Origin: Laedolimicola ammoniilytica
GTDB taxonomy: Bacteria; Bacillota; Clostridia; Lachnospirales; Lachnospiraceae
Direction: 5' to 3'
Assembly (NCBI RefSeq): GCF_025567165.1
Contig: NZ_JAOQKC010000001.1
Location: forward strand, 186,001-250,000
Length of the DNA stretch: 64,000 bases
The notes below the pieces were generated by a model. It did no database searches. It was not told where the DNA came from and saw nothing but the letters and a program-made list of their open reading frames with translations. Of this stretch, positions 39,205 through 48,647 are shown piece after piece. Numbering within the stretch: the stretch's first letter is position 1; each line of letters starts with the position of its first letter. The position numbers were made by a program, and so were the translations under genes.

Positions 39205-40386
39205 ATGATGAAAAAGTTTATCGTATTTCTTTGCGTTGCAGGCGTTCTGACAGGCTGTGCAGTAGGGGGAGAAAAGACTACAGCGCCGAAGCAGGAAGCA
39301 AAGACAGAAGAAATACAGGAAAAAGAGACAGAGAAGACGGAGCAGAAGACGGAAGAACCGAAGAAGACTGCCGAGACGGCAGAGAATCCGGACGAGGACG
39401 CGATGCCGGAGAATTTCCGGGAACTGTTCAGCATGGAAGCGGATGGAATCAATTATCTTTCCATAGAAGGTATTGAAGTTCCGGAAGGAACCGCCATTTC
39501 CATGGTCGGAAAGGATTCCGCCAGCAGCTTCTGGAAACGCGTGAAAGCAGGTGCGGAGCAGGCTGTGGCAGACCTAAACGAAGCTCTGGGCTACACCGGT
39601 AACGCAAAAGTGAAGGTGACCTATGACGCTCCGGCCAAAGAGAGCGTGTCCGAGCAGATCGATATCATCGACCAAATGCTGGACAAGAATCCGGACGCCC
39701 TGATCGTAGGTTATATTGATGTGAATTCCGGCAAGACCCAGCTGGAGCTGGCGGAGTCCAACGGCGTACCGGTCTTCGCAGTAGATTCCAGCATTGACAA
39801 TGCCCTGATTGTAAGCGAGACCAAGACAGATAATTGTAAAGCGGCTGCAGAAGCCGCAGCGAAGCTCTGCGAGGCCATCGGTGATTCCGGCGAGGTGGCG
39901 CTTCTGGTACACAACTCCGAGACCGAGACCGGCATCGAGCGCGAGAAGGGCTTCCGGGAGGAAATCGAACAGAATCATCCGAATGTACAGATTATAGATA
40001 CAACTTATGTAAACCAGGATGAGCGCAGCGCTGAGGAGATCGTGGCTGCCGTTATGGCGGATCACCCGGATCTGAAGGCATATTTCGGATCCAATGATGA
40101 TGTGACCCGTGTGCTGGCTGCAGTGGTGTCCAAGTTCGCGCCGGAAGGACAGACCGTCGTGGCCGCAGGCTTTGACGCTTCCTCCAGGCTGGTGGATGCT
40201 GTGAAGGATGGAAGTCTGTCCGGCGTCATGGCTCAGGACGCCTTCGGCATGGGGTATGCCTGTATGGTATCGGCGCTCCGCACCATCGCCGGTCTGGACA
40301 ACGCGTCTGTTATCGAGCCCGGTTACTACTGGATCACTGCGGAAAATGCGGATGACGCCACCACCCAGGCCCTGACTTACAAATAA
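39205..40386 (+). CDS. Second sugar-binding lipoprotein
   Basis: A 394-residue lipoprotein with lipobox GVLTGCAV, a highly charged Lys/Glu/Thr linker (about 25-70) and a RbsB-type ligand domain (SFWKRVKAGAEQAVADLN, TDNCKAAAEAAAKLCEAIG). It has its own promoter and is not followed by permease genes, so it may feed the importer upstream with a different ligand or act as a sensor. Its sequence is clearly different from that of the binding protein at 37324-38484. The start is ATG 39205 (or 39208) after AGGAGA. Confidence 0.88.
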   Translation: MMKKFIVFLCVAGVLTGCAVGGEKTTAPKQEAKTEEIQEKETEKTEQKTEEPKKTAETAENPDEDAMPENFRELFSMEADGINYLSIEGIEVPEGTAISMVGKDSASSFWKRVKAGAEQAVADLNEALGYTGNAKVKVTYDAPAKESVSEQIDIIDQMLDKNPDALIVGYIDVNSGKTQLELAESNGVPVFAVDSSIDNALIVSETKTDNCKAAAEAAAKLCEAIGDSGEVALLVHNSETETGIEREKGFREEIEQNHPNVQIIDTTYVNQDERSAEEIVAAVMADHPDLKAYFGSNDDVTRVLAAVVSKFAPEGQTVVAAGFDASSRLVDAVKDGSLSGVMAQDAFGMGYACMVSALRTIAGLDNASVIEPGYYWITAENADDATTQALTYK

Positions 40387-40399
40387 AACAGAGAAAAAC

Positions 40400-41269
40400 C
40401 TAATTTTTCCACTTTTTACGGAACTCCGAGGCGGTTATCCCCTCGGAGTTTTTAAATTGACGATTCAGATAGCTGGCGTCATAGAAGCCGCAGCCCCGGG
40501 CGATCTCCTCCAGAGTCAGGGCGGAAAAACGCAGCAGCTTTTTGGCCTGGGTCAGCCGCCGGGAGATCACATACTGATTCAGAGTCGTGCCATAATACAG
40601 GTGAAATTCCCGGGACAGGTGGTATTTGCTGAGAAAGAACCGCTCCGAGAGCTCGTCCAGGGAAAACTTTTCCGTATAATGTTCATCCAGATATTTTTTT
40701 ACCTCGGTCATCTTCAGACGGCCGGGGTATTTTTCTTCCCGGGATTCCGTAATGTCCTGCAATAAAATGGACAGAATATCTACAATCAGGCGGGCGGAAT
40801 TGATCTCCGTCTGAAAATCCGAATTTTCATTCAGATCCAGAAGCCCTGTAAGCTTCTGCCGGAGCGTATCAAAGTCCGCCGGCAGAAAGGCGGGCGCGCT
40901 GTTGGCCGCAAAATACTGATAATATTCCCGGGAGGAGGAGCCGTTAAAATGCACCCAGATGAGCTCCCAGGGATCGGTCTCACTGCTCTGATGATAATAG
41001 GGCACCATACAGTCAATGAAAAAGCAGGAGCCCTTTTGCAGCTCGTAGAGGGTTCCGTCGTACATGAGCACGCCGCTGCCCGACAGCACCAGCACCACCA
41101 GATAGGATTCCAGATTCTTACGGCTGGCCACATGGCTTTCCCGAAGCTTCAGGTAGCCGGTTTCCTGCACATAGAAGAAAGCAGACCGGGCGAAGGCGCT
41201 GGGCGTCTGAATCCGCCGCCTGGAGCTTTCCAGATAGGAATCGGGGAATTTATCGAAATAATTTTTCAT
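40400..41269 (-). CDS. AraC family regulator with N-terminal cupin domain
   Basis: A 289-residue transcription regulator. The N-terminal half is an AraC-type sugar-sensing cupin (GVLMYDGTLYELQKGSCFFID). The C-terminal half has two helix-turn-helix motifs (FSLDELSERFFLSKYHLSREF; LTLEEIARGCGFYDASYLNRQF). The frame extends back to 41401, but ATG 41269 has GGAGG and starts the domain. It is transcribed towards the second binding protein gene and divergently from the GDP-fucose operon, so either could be its target. Confidence 0.9.
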   Translation of the reverse strand: MKNYFDKFPDSYLESSRRRIQTPSAFARSAFFYVQETGYLKLRESHVASRKNLESYLVVLVLSGSGVLMYDGTLYELQKGSCFFIDCMVPYYHQSSETDPWELIWVHFNGSSSREYYQYFAANSAPAFLPADFDTLRQKLTGLLDLNENSDFQTEINSARLIVDILSILLQDITESREEKYPGRLKMTEVKKYLDEHYTEKFSLDELSERFFLSKYHLSREFHLYYGTTLNQYVISRRLTQAKKLLRFSALTLEEIARGCGFYDASYLNRQFKNSEGITASEFRKKWKN

Positions 41270-41308
41270 GGGAAAAGACCTCCTGCGGAAAATAGAAACA
41301 GCAATATA

Positions 41309-41358
41309 ATACCTGTTTCCGGCAATATCCTCACTTGTTAATTCTAATATACAGGTAT
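41309..41358. promoter_or_regulatory. Inverted repeat in the araC-manC intergenic region
   Basis: ATACCTGT (41309-41316) and ACAGGTAT (41351-41358) are inverse copies whose centres are 42 bp apart, about four turns of DNA. They are candidate operator halves for the AraC protein. I found no convincing -35/-10 pair for the manC operon here. Confidence 0.4.
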
Positions 41359-41450
41359 ATACTTGCAAAAGCAAGAGAAAGACAAAAGGGAAAGTAAACA
41401 ATAAAATACATATTTAATGTGAGAATATCATTTCGCAGAGGAGAAGCTGT

Positions 41451-42809
41451 ATGTACTACGTATTACTGTCCGGAGGATCCGGAAAACGGCTCTGGCCCCT
41501 GTCCAACGACGCGCGGCCCAAGCAGTATCTGAAGGTAGTCAATAAAGAAAATAATTCCATGGAGCGCTGTTCCATGCTCCAGAGAGTCTGGGAGCAGCTG
41601 GGCGAAGCGGGCATCGCAGAGCAGGCCGTCATCACGGCTGGCAGTGAGCAGGTGGAGCTCATCAAAAGTCAGGTGAAGGAGGCGCGGATCGCAGTGGAGC
41701 CGGGGCGCCGGGACACCTTCGCGGCTGTGCTGCTGTCCTGCTCCTGGCTTCTGAAGCACGGAGCCAGCCGGGAGGATTATGCGGCGATCATGCCGGTGGA
41801 TCCCTACACCGAGGGCAGCTACTTTGAGACGGTAAAGAAGCTGGAGGCGATCATGCGGGAATCCGGCGCAGAGGTAGGACTGATGGGCGCAGCGCCCAGC
41901 TACCCGGCCACTAAATACGGTTACATCCTGCCGGGAGAAAAGAAGGATGGCTGGTTTAAAGTCCGGGGCTTCGCGGAGAAGCCGGACGAGGAGAAGGCAG
42001 AGGCTCTTCTGAAGGAAGGGGCTCTCTGGAACTGCGGCGTATTCTGCGTGAAGATCGGCGATATCCTGGAGCGCACGAAGAAGTACGGCGTACCGGAGGA
42101 CTACGACGCCCTTTGTGCAGCCTACGAGAGCCTACCGAAAATCAGCTTCGACTACGAGGTGCTGGAAAAAGCGGAGCACCTGGCCGCTGTGGAGTTCGAC
42201 GGATACTGGAAAGATCTGGGAACCTGGGACGCCCTGGCAGACCAGATGAGCACCGACACCATCGGAAATGTGGTGCTGGACGACACTTGCGAGAACACCC
42301 AGGTCATCAACGAACTGAAGATGCCCGTGGCCGTCATGGGAACCCGGGATCTGGTGGTGGTGGCCGCCCAGGACGGCATTCTGGTGGCAGACAAGAGCCA
42401 GACTGCCAATGTGAAAGCCATTGCGTCAGCCTTTGATTCCCGGCCCATGTTCGAGGAGCGCCGCTGGGGTACTCTGGAGACTCTGGACGACACTGAGAGC
42501 CAGGGACAGACGACCCTGACCCGGAAGATCTGCATTTATGATGGCATGACCTCCAGTTATCACTATCATGAGCACCGGGATGAGATCTGGACTGTCCTTC
42601 GGGGCACCGGCGAGCTGATTCTGGAGGGCACGAAGATTCCCTTAAGCCAGGGAAAAGCCGTCTGCATCCGCAAAAATCAGCGGCACGCGGTCAAGGCCTT
42701 CCACGATTTCGAGTACATCGAGATTCATGTGGGAACCAGCAGCGGAAATGAGGATATCAATCGAATCACATTTCATTGGGATGAGATAGAACTGAGCCAT
42801 ATTTTGTAA
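41451..42809 (+). CDS. manC: Mannose-1-phosphate guanylyltransferase
   Basis: Makes GDP-mannose from mannose-1-phosphate and GTP. The nucleotidyltransferase domain (about 1-285) has LSGGSGKRLWPLSNDARPKQ and FAEKPD. A C-terminal cupin domain of the type-II mannose-6-phosphate isomerase kind (about 340-450) has SYHYHEHRDEIW. A separate ManA is encoded three genes downstream, so the cupin part may be redundant or regulatory. The gene starts the operon manC-gmd-fcl-manA-manB. GAGGAG precedes the ATG. Confidence 0.93.
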   Translation: MYYVLLSGGSGKRLWPLSNDARPKQYLKVVNKENNSMERCSMLQRVWEQLGEAGIAEQAVITAGSEQVELIKSQVKEARIAVEPGRRDTFAAVLLSCSWLLKHGASREDYAAIMPVDPYTEGSYFETVKKLEAIMRESGAEVGLMGAAPSYPATKYGYILPGEKKDGWFKVRGFAEKPDEEKAEALLKEGALWNCGVFCVKIGDILERTKKYGVPEDYDALCAAYESLPKISFDYEVLEKAEHLAAVEFDGYWKDLGTWDALADQMSTDTIGNVVLDDTCENTQVINELKMPVAVMGTRDLVVVAAQDGILVADKSQTANVKAIASAFDSRPMFEERRWGTLETLDDTESQGQTTLTRKICIYDGMTSSYHYHEHRDEIWTVLRGTGELILEGTKIPLSQGKAVCIRKNQRHAVKAFHDFEYIEIHVGTSSGNEDINRITFHWDEIELSHIL

Positions 42810-42867
42810 CGATCAGTACAGCCGGAGGCTTTGCAGCGGAAGGCGCAGAAAAATGAGGAGAACGAAG

Positions 42868-43935
42868 ATGAAAAAGACAGCGTTAATCACAGGAATTACA
42901 GGACAGGACGGCTCCTATCTGGCGGAGCTTCTGCTGGAGAAGGGCTATGAGGTATACGGCTTATTCCGCCGGGGTTCTACTAACACTGCGGAGCGTATCG
43001 AGCACCTTTTAAAGGAGCGGGAAGCGAAAGGCGACGGTCTGCATCTGGTCTACGGCGACATGACCGATTCCATGAATCTGGTGCGCCTGATGCTGGAAAT
43101 CAAGCCCGACGAAATCTATAACCTGGCTGCCCAGTCCCATGTGGCCGTGTCCTTCGAGGAGCCGGAATATACCGCCAACGCGGACGGCATCGGCGTGCTG
43201 CGGGTGCTGGAAGCAGTCCGCATCGCAGGTCTCACAAAAACCACCCGGATCTACCAGGCGTCCACTTCCGAGCTGTTCGGCAAGGTGGAGGAAATTCCCC
43301 AGAAGGAGACTACGCCGTTCCATCCCCGTTCTCCCTATGCGGTGGCGAAACTGTACGGCTACTGGATCACGAAGCATTACCGGGAAGCCTACGGTATGTT
43401 TGCGGTAAATGGCATTCTCTTCAACCATGAGTCCGAGCGCCGGGGCGAGACCTTTGTAACGAGAAAGATTACATTGGCCGTAGCCAACATTCTGGCGGGC
43501 CGTCAGGAGAAGCTGTACCTGGGAAATCTGAACGCTAAGCGCGACTGGGGCTACGCCAGGGATTACGTGGAGTGCATGTGGATGATTCTCCAGCATGACA
43601 CCCCGGAGGATTTCGTCATTGCCACCGGCGAGACAAGAACCGTCCGTGAGTTCACGGAGGCGGCCTTTGCCCATGCGGGCGTACAGCTTCGCTGGGAAGG
43701 CGAGGGCGTGGACGAGAAGGGCATCGACGTGGCTACAGGCCGGGTGCTGGTGGAGGTATCTCCCGAGTTCTTCCGTCCGGCGGAGGTAGATCTGCTGCTG
43801 GGCGACCCGACTAAGGCCAGAGAGACCCTGGGCTGGAATCCGCGGAAGACATCCTTTGACGAGCTGGTGAAGATTATGACAGAGCACGATATGGAGCTGG
43901 TGAAGAATTCCACAACGGCAGGCGTGTTGAAATAA
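42868..43935 (+). CDS. gmd: GDP-mannose 4,6-dehydratase
   Basis: Converts GDP-mannose to GDP-4-keto-6-deoxymannose, the first step to GDP-L-fucose. The extended short-chain dehydrogenase fold has GITGQDGSYLAELLLEKGY at the N terminus, the catalytic YAVAK, and the Gmd-specific segment NGILFNHESERRGETFV. The length (355 residues) is normal. ATG 42868 with GAGGAG 7 nt before is preferred to the in-frame 42853. Confidence 0.95.
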   Translation: MKKTALITGITGQDGSYLAELLLEKGYEVYGLFRRGSTNTAERIEHLLKEREAKGDGLHLVYGDMTDSMNLVRLMLEIKPDEIYNLAAQSHVAVSFEEPEYTANADGIGVLRVLEAVRIAGLTKTTRIYQASTSELFGKVEEIPQKETTPFHPRSPYAVAKLYGYWITKHYREAYGMFAVNGILFNHESERRGETFVTRKITLAVANILAGRQEKLYLGNLNAKRDWGYARDYVECMWMILQHDTPEDFVIATGETRTVREFTEAAFAHAGVQLRWEGEGVDEKGIDVATGRVLVEVSPEFFRPAEVDLLLGDPTKARETLGWNPRKTSFDELVKIMTEHDMELVKNSTTAGVLK

Positions 43936-44078
43936 AAAGATCAGACAGTTAAAACTCATGCAAAGATAGTGAGAAAGTAAATCTGAATGAGAATAATTGT
44001 ATAGTGGTACAACAGAGAAGTAAAAAGAAATATATTTTTAAAATTGGTAAAAAATGTAAGAAGAAAGCAGGGAATATC

Positions 44079-45065
44079 ATGGCAGAAAGAAAGAATACCC
44101 AGGCAGTCGAACCCCTCGACCGCAACAAAAAAATCTATGTGGCAGGCCACCGTGGCCTGGTCGGCAGCGGTTTGGTTCGCTGCCTGGAAAAGGCTGGATT
44201 TAAAAATATTGTAACGAGAACCCACGCCGAGCTGGATCTGACCCGTCAGGCCGATGTGGAGGCCTTCTTCGCTGAGGAAAAGCCGGACTACGTGATTCTG
44301 GCCGCAGCCAAAGTGGGAGGCATCCACGCCAACGATACCTACCCGGCAGATTTCATCATGAAAAATCTGCAGATCGAAACCAACGTCATTGACGCGGCTT
44401 ACAAAAATCAGGTGCAGAAGCTGCTGTTCCTGGGAAGCTCCTGCATCTACCCCAGAGACTGCCCGCAGCCCATCAAGGAGGAGTACCTCTTAAGCGGTTA
44501 CCTGGAGAAGACTAACGAGGCCTACGCCCTGGCGAAAATCGCCGGCCTGAAAATGTGCGCCTTCTACAACCGTCAGTACGGCACCCACTATATCAGTGTC
44601 ATGCCCTGCAACCTCTACGGCATCAATGACAACTTCGCCCTGGAGAATTCCCATGTGCTTCCGGCCCTGATCCGCAAGTTCCATGAGGCGAAAATCAACC
44701 ATGCGCCCACTGTCACGGTCTGGGGCAGCGGCAAGCCCTTACGGGAGTTCCTGAACGTGGACGATCTGGCAGACGCCTGCCTGTATCTGATGGATCATTA
44801 TGACGGCGACGATTTCTTCAACGTGGGCTACGGTCAGGAAGTGACCATCCGTGAGCTGGCCGAGCTGGTGAAAAAGGTGACCGGCTACGCGGGCGAGATT
44901 GTCCTGGATCCGACGAAGCCCGACGGAACGCCCAGAAAACTCACGGATATCAGCCGTATCAGGGCCACTGGCTGGGAGCCGAAGATCGATCTGGAGACCG
45001 GACTCCGTCAGACCTACGAGTGGTTTTGCGAGCGTTATGAGACCGGCGATTTTGCGCAGCGATAA
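44079..45065 (+). CDS. fcl: GDP-L-fucose synthase
   Basis: Epimerises and reduces GDP-4-keto-6-deoxymannose with NADPH to GDP-L-fucose. The Rossmann motif is AGHRGLVGSGL, Ser-Ser-Cys-Ile-Tyr (FLGSSCIYPRDCPQPI) precedes the catalytic YALAK, and the C-terminal RKLTDISRIRATGW block is typical. The frame opens at 44004; ATG 44079 after GCAGGGA begins an extra N-terminal stretch of about 18 residues before the core. The 144-base AT-rich gap before it holds TGGTACAAC (44005-44013), a possible extended -10 of an internal promoter. Confidence 0.94.
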   Translation: MAERKNTQAVEPLDRNKKIYVAGHRGLVGSGLVRCLEKAGFKNIVTRTHAELDLTRQADVEAFFAEEKPDYVILAAAKVGGIHANDTYPADFIMKNLQIETNVIDAAYKNQVQKLLFLGSSCIYPRDCPQPIKEEYLLSGYLEKTNEAYALAKIAGLKMCAFYNRQYGTHYISVMPCNLYGINDNFALENSHVLPALIRKFHEAKINHAPTVTVWGSGKPLREFLNVDDLADACLYLMDHYDGDDFFNVGYGQEVTIRELAELVKKVTGYAGEIVLDPTKPDGTPRKLTDISRIRATGWEPKIDLETGLRQTYEWFCERYETGDFAQR

Positions 45066-45125
45066 ATAGAAAAGTAAAAAACTGGGAAAATATGATATTT
45101 AAAAAGAGAAAGGGGGACGCCACGC

Positions 45126-45950
45126 ATGCAGCCCACACAGCCACAGAAGCTGACACCCATCCGAAAAGAGTACATCTGGGGTACCGAAGACTGGATGCTC
45201 TCCTGGTTCAACGAGGGCCTGGAGGACGTTCCCCTGCTCATTAAAATCATCCAAGCCCGGGAGGCCCTGTCCGTACAGGTGCACCCGGGCAATGCATTTG
45301 CCGAGGAAAAGGAACATAAAAGTGGCAAGACTGAGATGTGGTATGTGCTGGACTGCGAGCCGGGCGCATATCTGTATTATGGCCTGAAGCACAAGATATC
45401 CGAGGACGAATTCCGCAAGCGCATCCAGAACCAGACCATTCTGGAGGTCTGCCGGAAAATGCCTGTGAAGAAGGGCGACGTCTTCTACATCCCGGCGGGC
45501 CTCCTCCACGCCATCGGCGCCGGCATCACCGTGGCGGAAATTCAGCAGAGCTCCGACGTGACCTACCGGGTTTACGACTACAACCGGGAAAATGCCAACC
45601 ATGAGAAGCGCCCCCTCCACATTGAGAAAGCCGCCTTGGTGGCAGGCTTCATGCCGCCCCTGGCCGGACACCGCCCCATGGGTCCCCGTATCCGGAAAAA
45701 TGGATATTCCAGAACTTTATTAGTGCAATGTCCGTATTTTGTGGTACAATTATATGAGATAAGCGAAAGTGTGGCAGGCGATACTGCCGAAGGCTTTCAA
45801 TCGCTTCTGATTCTGGAAGGCGAAGGCGTCCTGAAGACCAGCTTCGGGGAAATGTCCCTGAAGGCTGGAGACAGCATTTACCTTCCGAAAGAGACAGGAT
45901 CCTATCAAATCATCGGAACATTACAGCTTCTCCGCTCGACAGAGGAGTGA
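45126..45950 (+). CDS. manA: Mannose-6-phosphate isomerase, class I
   Basis: Zinc enzyme that converts fructose-6-phosphate to mannose-6-phosphate, feeding the GDP-mannose branch. The metal ligands are seen in VQVHPGNAFA and KTEMWYVLD, and the substrate-site segment is YIPAGLLHAIGAG. At 274 residues it is somewhat shorter than the usual 310-320 of Firmicutes ManA. An AT-rich patch near 45720-45760 includes TGGTACAAT (45742-45750), possibly an internal promoter for manB. Confidence 0.92.
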   Translation: MQPTQPQKLTPIRKEYIWGTEDWMLSWFNEGLEDVPLLIKIIQAREALSVQVHPGNAFAEEKEHKSGKTEMWYVLDCEPGAYLYYGLKHKISEDEFRKRIQNQTILEVCRKMPVKKGDVFYIPAGLLHAIGAGITVAEIQQSSDVTYRVYDYNRENANHEKRPLHIEKAALVAGFMPPLAGHRPMGPRIRKNGYSRTLLVQCPYFVVQLYEISESVAGDTAEGFQSLLILEGEGVLKTSFGEMSLKAGDSIYLPKETGSYQIIGTLQLLRSTEE

Positions 45951-45965
45951 AAGTGAGGTAAGAAT

Positions 45966-47456
45966 ATGAATCTGAAATTTGGAACAGGCGGATTGCGCGC
46001 CACCATGGCACCGGGACCGGATCATATGAATCTGGAGACCATTCAGGAAGCTACCCTGGGCGTAGCGGCTTACGCGAAAGAGCAGAGTGATCATCCAAGC
46101 GCTGCGCTGGCCTATGACAGCCGGAACCATTCGGAGGAGTTCGCCCGCGAGGCGGCCCGGGTGCTGGCCATGCAGGGCTGCAAGGCATACATTTACCCGA
46201 AGCTGATGCCGACCCCGACCCTTTCCTTCGCAGTGCGTCATCTGAAGACTACTGTGGGAATCGTAGTGACCGCCAGCCATAACCCCCGGGAATACAACGG
46301 CTACAAGGTATATGGTTCCGACGGCTGCCAGGTGACCAACGAGGCGGCGGATCGGATTCAACAGCATATCTGGGCAGCAGATAAGAGCCAGGCCCGGGGC
46401 GGCAAGACCTTCGAAGAGTACGTGGAGGACGGACAGATCGTCCTGATCGACGAGAAGACCCTGAAAGCGTTCCTGGCGGCTATCATCCGCAAGCGGACGA
46501 AGAAGGAGCTGACCTCCGGCCTGAAGGTAGTCTACACGCCGTTGTACGGCGCGGGCCTGATTCCGGTCACCAGTATCCTGAAATACATCGGTATCAAAGA
46601 TCTGCAGATCGTCACCGAGCAGGCAAAGCCCAATGGCGACTTCCCCACCTGCCCCTACCCGAACCCGGAGTCTCCGGACGCCCTGAAGATTGGCCTGGAG
46701 TGGTGTGAGAAGACCGGCGCGGATCTGCTGATTGCCACGGATCCGGACAGCGACCGTCTGGGCGTGGTGGCGAAAAAGGGCGACAAATATGAGCGCCTGA
46801 ACGGAAATGAAGTGGGCATTCTTTTACTGGAGTACATCCTGCGTTGCAGAAAGGCAGCAGGAACCCTGCCGGAGCATCCGGTGACTGTCCGCACCATCGT
46901 AAGTACCTCCATGGTCGACCGTATCGCGGAAGCCTACGGTGTGGAAGTCATCCAGACCCTGACCGGCTTCAAATGGATTGGCGAGCAGATCGGCAAGCTG
47001 GAACAGGCAGGAGAGGAAGACCGCTACGTCTTCGGCTTCGAGGAGAGCTGCGGCTACCTCATCGGCAGCTATGTACGCGATAAAGACGCCGTAGGCGCAG
47101 CCATGATGTTCTGTGAGATGGCCGATACCTACAAGGCCGAGGGCAAGACGGTCTGGGATGCCCTGGATGACCTGTACGCCAAGTACGGACACTATGAGAC
47201 AACTCTCAAAACCTATGAATTCAACGGCGCCGAAGCCGACAAGCGCATGGCCCAGATCCGCGAGGGCCTGAACAGCCCGGAGGGCATGAAGTTTGGGGGA
47301 TCCAAAGTAGTGCGCTATAAAGATTATAAAGACGGCGTCGACGGCCTCCCGGCCTCCAACGTCCTCCAGATGTGGATGGAAGACGGCAGCGAAGCAGTAA
47401 TCCGTCCGTCGGGCACGGAGCCGAAGATTAAGGTGTATACAGAGAAGCTGGTATAA
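45966..47456 (+). CDS. manB: Phosphomannomutase / phosphoglucomutase
   Basis: Converts mannose-6-phosphate to mannose-1-phosphate, completing the route manA-manB-manC-gmd-fcl. Motifs are GTGGLRAT, the phosphoserine loop TASHNPREYNG, metal loop DPDSDR, sugar loop GFEESCGYL and RPSGTEPKIK. The 496-residue protein lacks about 60 residues at the N terminus relative to the mutase at 217-1899 but is its paralogue. Operon context makes phosphomannomutase the likely role, though these enzymes often accept both sugars. Confidence 0.9.
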   Translation: MNLKFGTGGLRATMAPGPDHMNLETIQEATLGVAAYAKEQSDHPSAALAYDSRNHSEEFAREAARVLAMQGCKAYIYPKLMPTPTLSFAVRHLKTTVGIVVTASHNPREYNGYKVYGSDGCQVTNEAADRIQQHIWAADKSQARGGKTFEEYVEDGQIVLIDEKTLKAFLAAIIRKRTKKELTSGLKVVYTPLYGAGLIPVTSILKYIGIKDLQIVTEQAKPNGDFPTCPYPNPESPDALKIGLEWCEKTGADLLIATDPDSDRLGVVAKKGDKYERLNGNEVGILLLEYILRCRKAAGTLPEHPVTVRTIVSTSMVDRIAEAYGVEVIQTLTGFKWIGEQIGKLEQAGEEDRYVFGFEESCGYLIGSYVRDKDAVGAAMMFCEMADTYKAEGKTVWDALDDLYAKYGHYETTLKTYEFNGAEADKRMAQIREGLNSPEGMKFGGSKVVRYKDYKDGVDGLPASNVLQMWMEDGSEAVIRPSGTEPKIKVYTEKLV

Positions 47457-47472
47457 AAGCTGAGAGATAAAG

Positions 47473-47506
47473 AAAGGACACTTCCCATCCAGGAGGTGTC
47501 CTTTTT
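47473..47506 (+). terminator. Terminator of the GDP-fucose operon (copy 1 of a duplicated sequence)
   Basis: AAAGGACACTTCC pairs with GGAGGTGTCCTTT and a T run follows. A copy with about two changes is at 48648-48682. Confidence 0.9.
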
Positions 47507-47614
47507 CATGAAGCAACCATAAGAAATTACAGCTGGTAAATTCCTACGGATAGAAAAGAGTAAAAAATCTTATAAATAAGGAGGATTTTGTAGAAAAACA
47601 GAGAAAGTAAAAAA

Positions 47615-47642
47615 TTGACAATCTCAACACCGGGTTTATACT
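47615..47642 (+). promoter_or_regulatory. Promoter of the Rpn-type gene
   Basis: TTGACA (47615-47620), 16-bp spacer, TATACT (47637-47642). A hairpin AACGGTA/TACCGTT (47729-47752) lies just before the ribosome binding site. Confidence 0.65.
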
Positions 47643-47768
47643 TAAAGTAGTGAAAAAGTCAAGAATTAACTCAGAAATTCAGTAGTCAAATTCCAGGCAT
47701 ATCGCCGCTATTTTCACAGAAATAAAAAAACGGTATGTATTTAACTACCGTTAGAAAGAGAGGTAGAG

Positions 47769-48641
47769 ATGGAAAAGATCCAAAGAGAGAAAAGAAGTTT
47801 AGAGGACTTGAATGTGATAGACGATTTTCTCATGAATGCAGCAGCATCAGACAGAGAAGGTGGCGAGGAATTTTGTCGTTTGATACTGTCTACGCTTTTG
47901 GAGCGAGAGGTAGGCAAGATTCATATAAATACTCAGAAGGTAATTTCGGCCGGAGCACCTAATCTCCGAGGAATACGTATGGATGTAGAAATTATCGAAA
48001 GTGCGGGGGAACTTATAAACGTATATGATATTGAACCGTGTCGCTATCATAAGAGAGGGTTGGAGAAATCAAATCGTTTTTATCAGGCAAAGATTGATAG
48101 TCGATATATGGAGAGCGGGGAACGTGATTTTACAAAATTACCCAACCTGTATATTATTACAATTTTACCGTATGATCCATTCGGAGAGAATTACATGATG
48201 TACCAGATTATAAATCAATGTCTGGAAGTACCGGGGCTTGAATATAAAGACGGATTGCGGTATATTTATTTTAATACAACAGGAAAAAAGGGCGGAAGTC
48301 CTGCAATTCGAGAATTGCTTCAATATTTTCAGAACAGTACAGAGACCAACGCTAGAAGTGAAAGATTACAGAGGATACACGAACACGTCAAAAAGGTAAA
48401 GGTATTGCCGGAGGTGAGAGAAGAATTTATGAGGTTGGATGATATTATTTACTATGAGCGGGAAGAAGCAGATCAGAATCGCGCAGTTCAGGATATCCTG
48501 GAACTGTTGGAAGACTGCGGTGAAGTATCAGAAGAACTCAAAAACAAAATCAAAGTGCAGACCGATAAAGAAACTTTGAGAAGATGGCATAAGCTTGCAG
48601 CGCGGGCAGAGAGTCTGGAGGAGTTTAAAACGAAAATGTAA
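47769..48641 (+). CDS. Rpn family PD-(D/E)XK nuclease / putative transposase
   Basis: A 290-residue protein of the PDDEXK_2 (Rpn-type) family common in Clostridia. The nuclease core is GIRMDVEI (Asp72) followed by INVYDIEPCRY (Glu89), where the usual ExQ is ExC. The C-terminal half is helical (RLQRIHEHVKKVKV onward). Family members promote RecA-independent recombination or are listed as transposases. The gene is visibly richer in A and T than its neighbours and lies between two nearly identical terminators, both signs of acquisition. A weak AGAGAGGT precedes the ATG. Confidence 0.85.
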   Translation: MEKIQREKRSLEDLNVIDDFLMNAAASDREGGEEFCRLILSTLLEREVGKIHINTQKVISAGAPNLRGIRMDVEIIESAGELINVYDIEPCRYHKRGLEKSNRFYQAKIDSRYMESGERDFTKLPNLYIITILPYDPFGENYMMYQIINQCLEVPGLEYKDGLRYIYFNTTGKKGGSPAIRELLQYFQNSTETNARSERLQRIHEHVKKVKVLPEVREEFMRLDDIIYYEREEADQNRAVQDILELLEDCGEVSEELKNKIKVQTDKETLRRWHKLAARAESLEEFKTKM

Positions 48642-48647
48642 AATAAG

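Noticed and set aside
47769..48641. Complete insertion sequence around the Rpn-type gene
   Set aside because: No terminal inverted repeats of IS type or target duplications were seen apart from the duplicated terminators, so it is annotated as a gene only.
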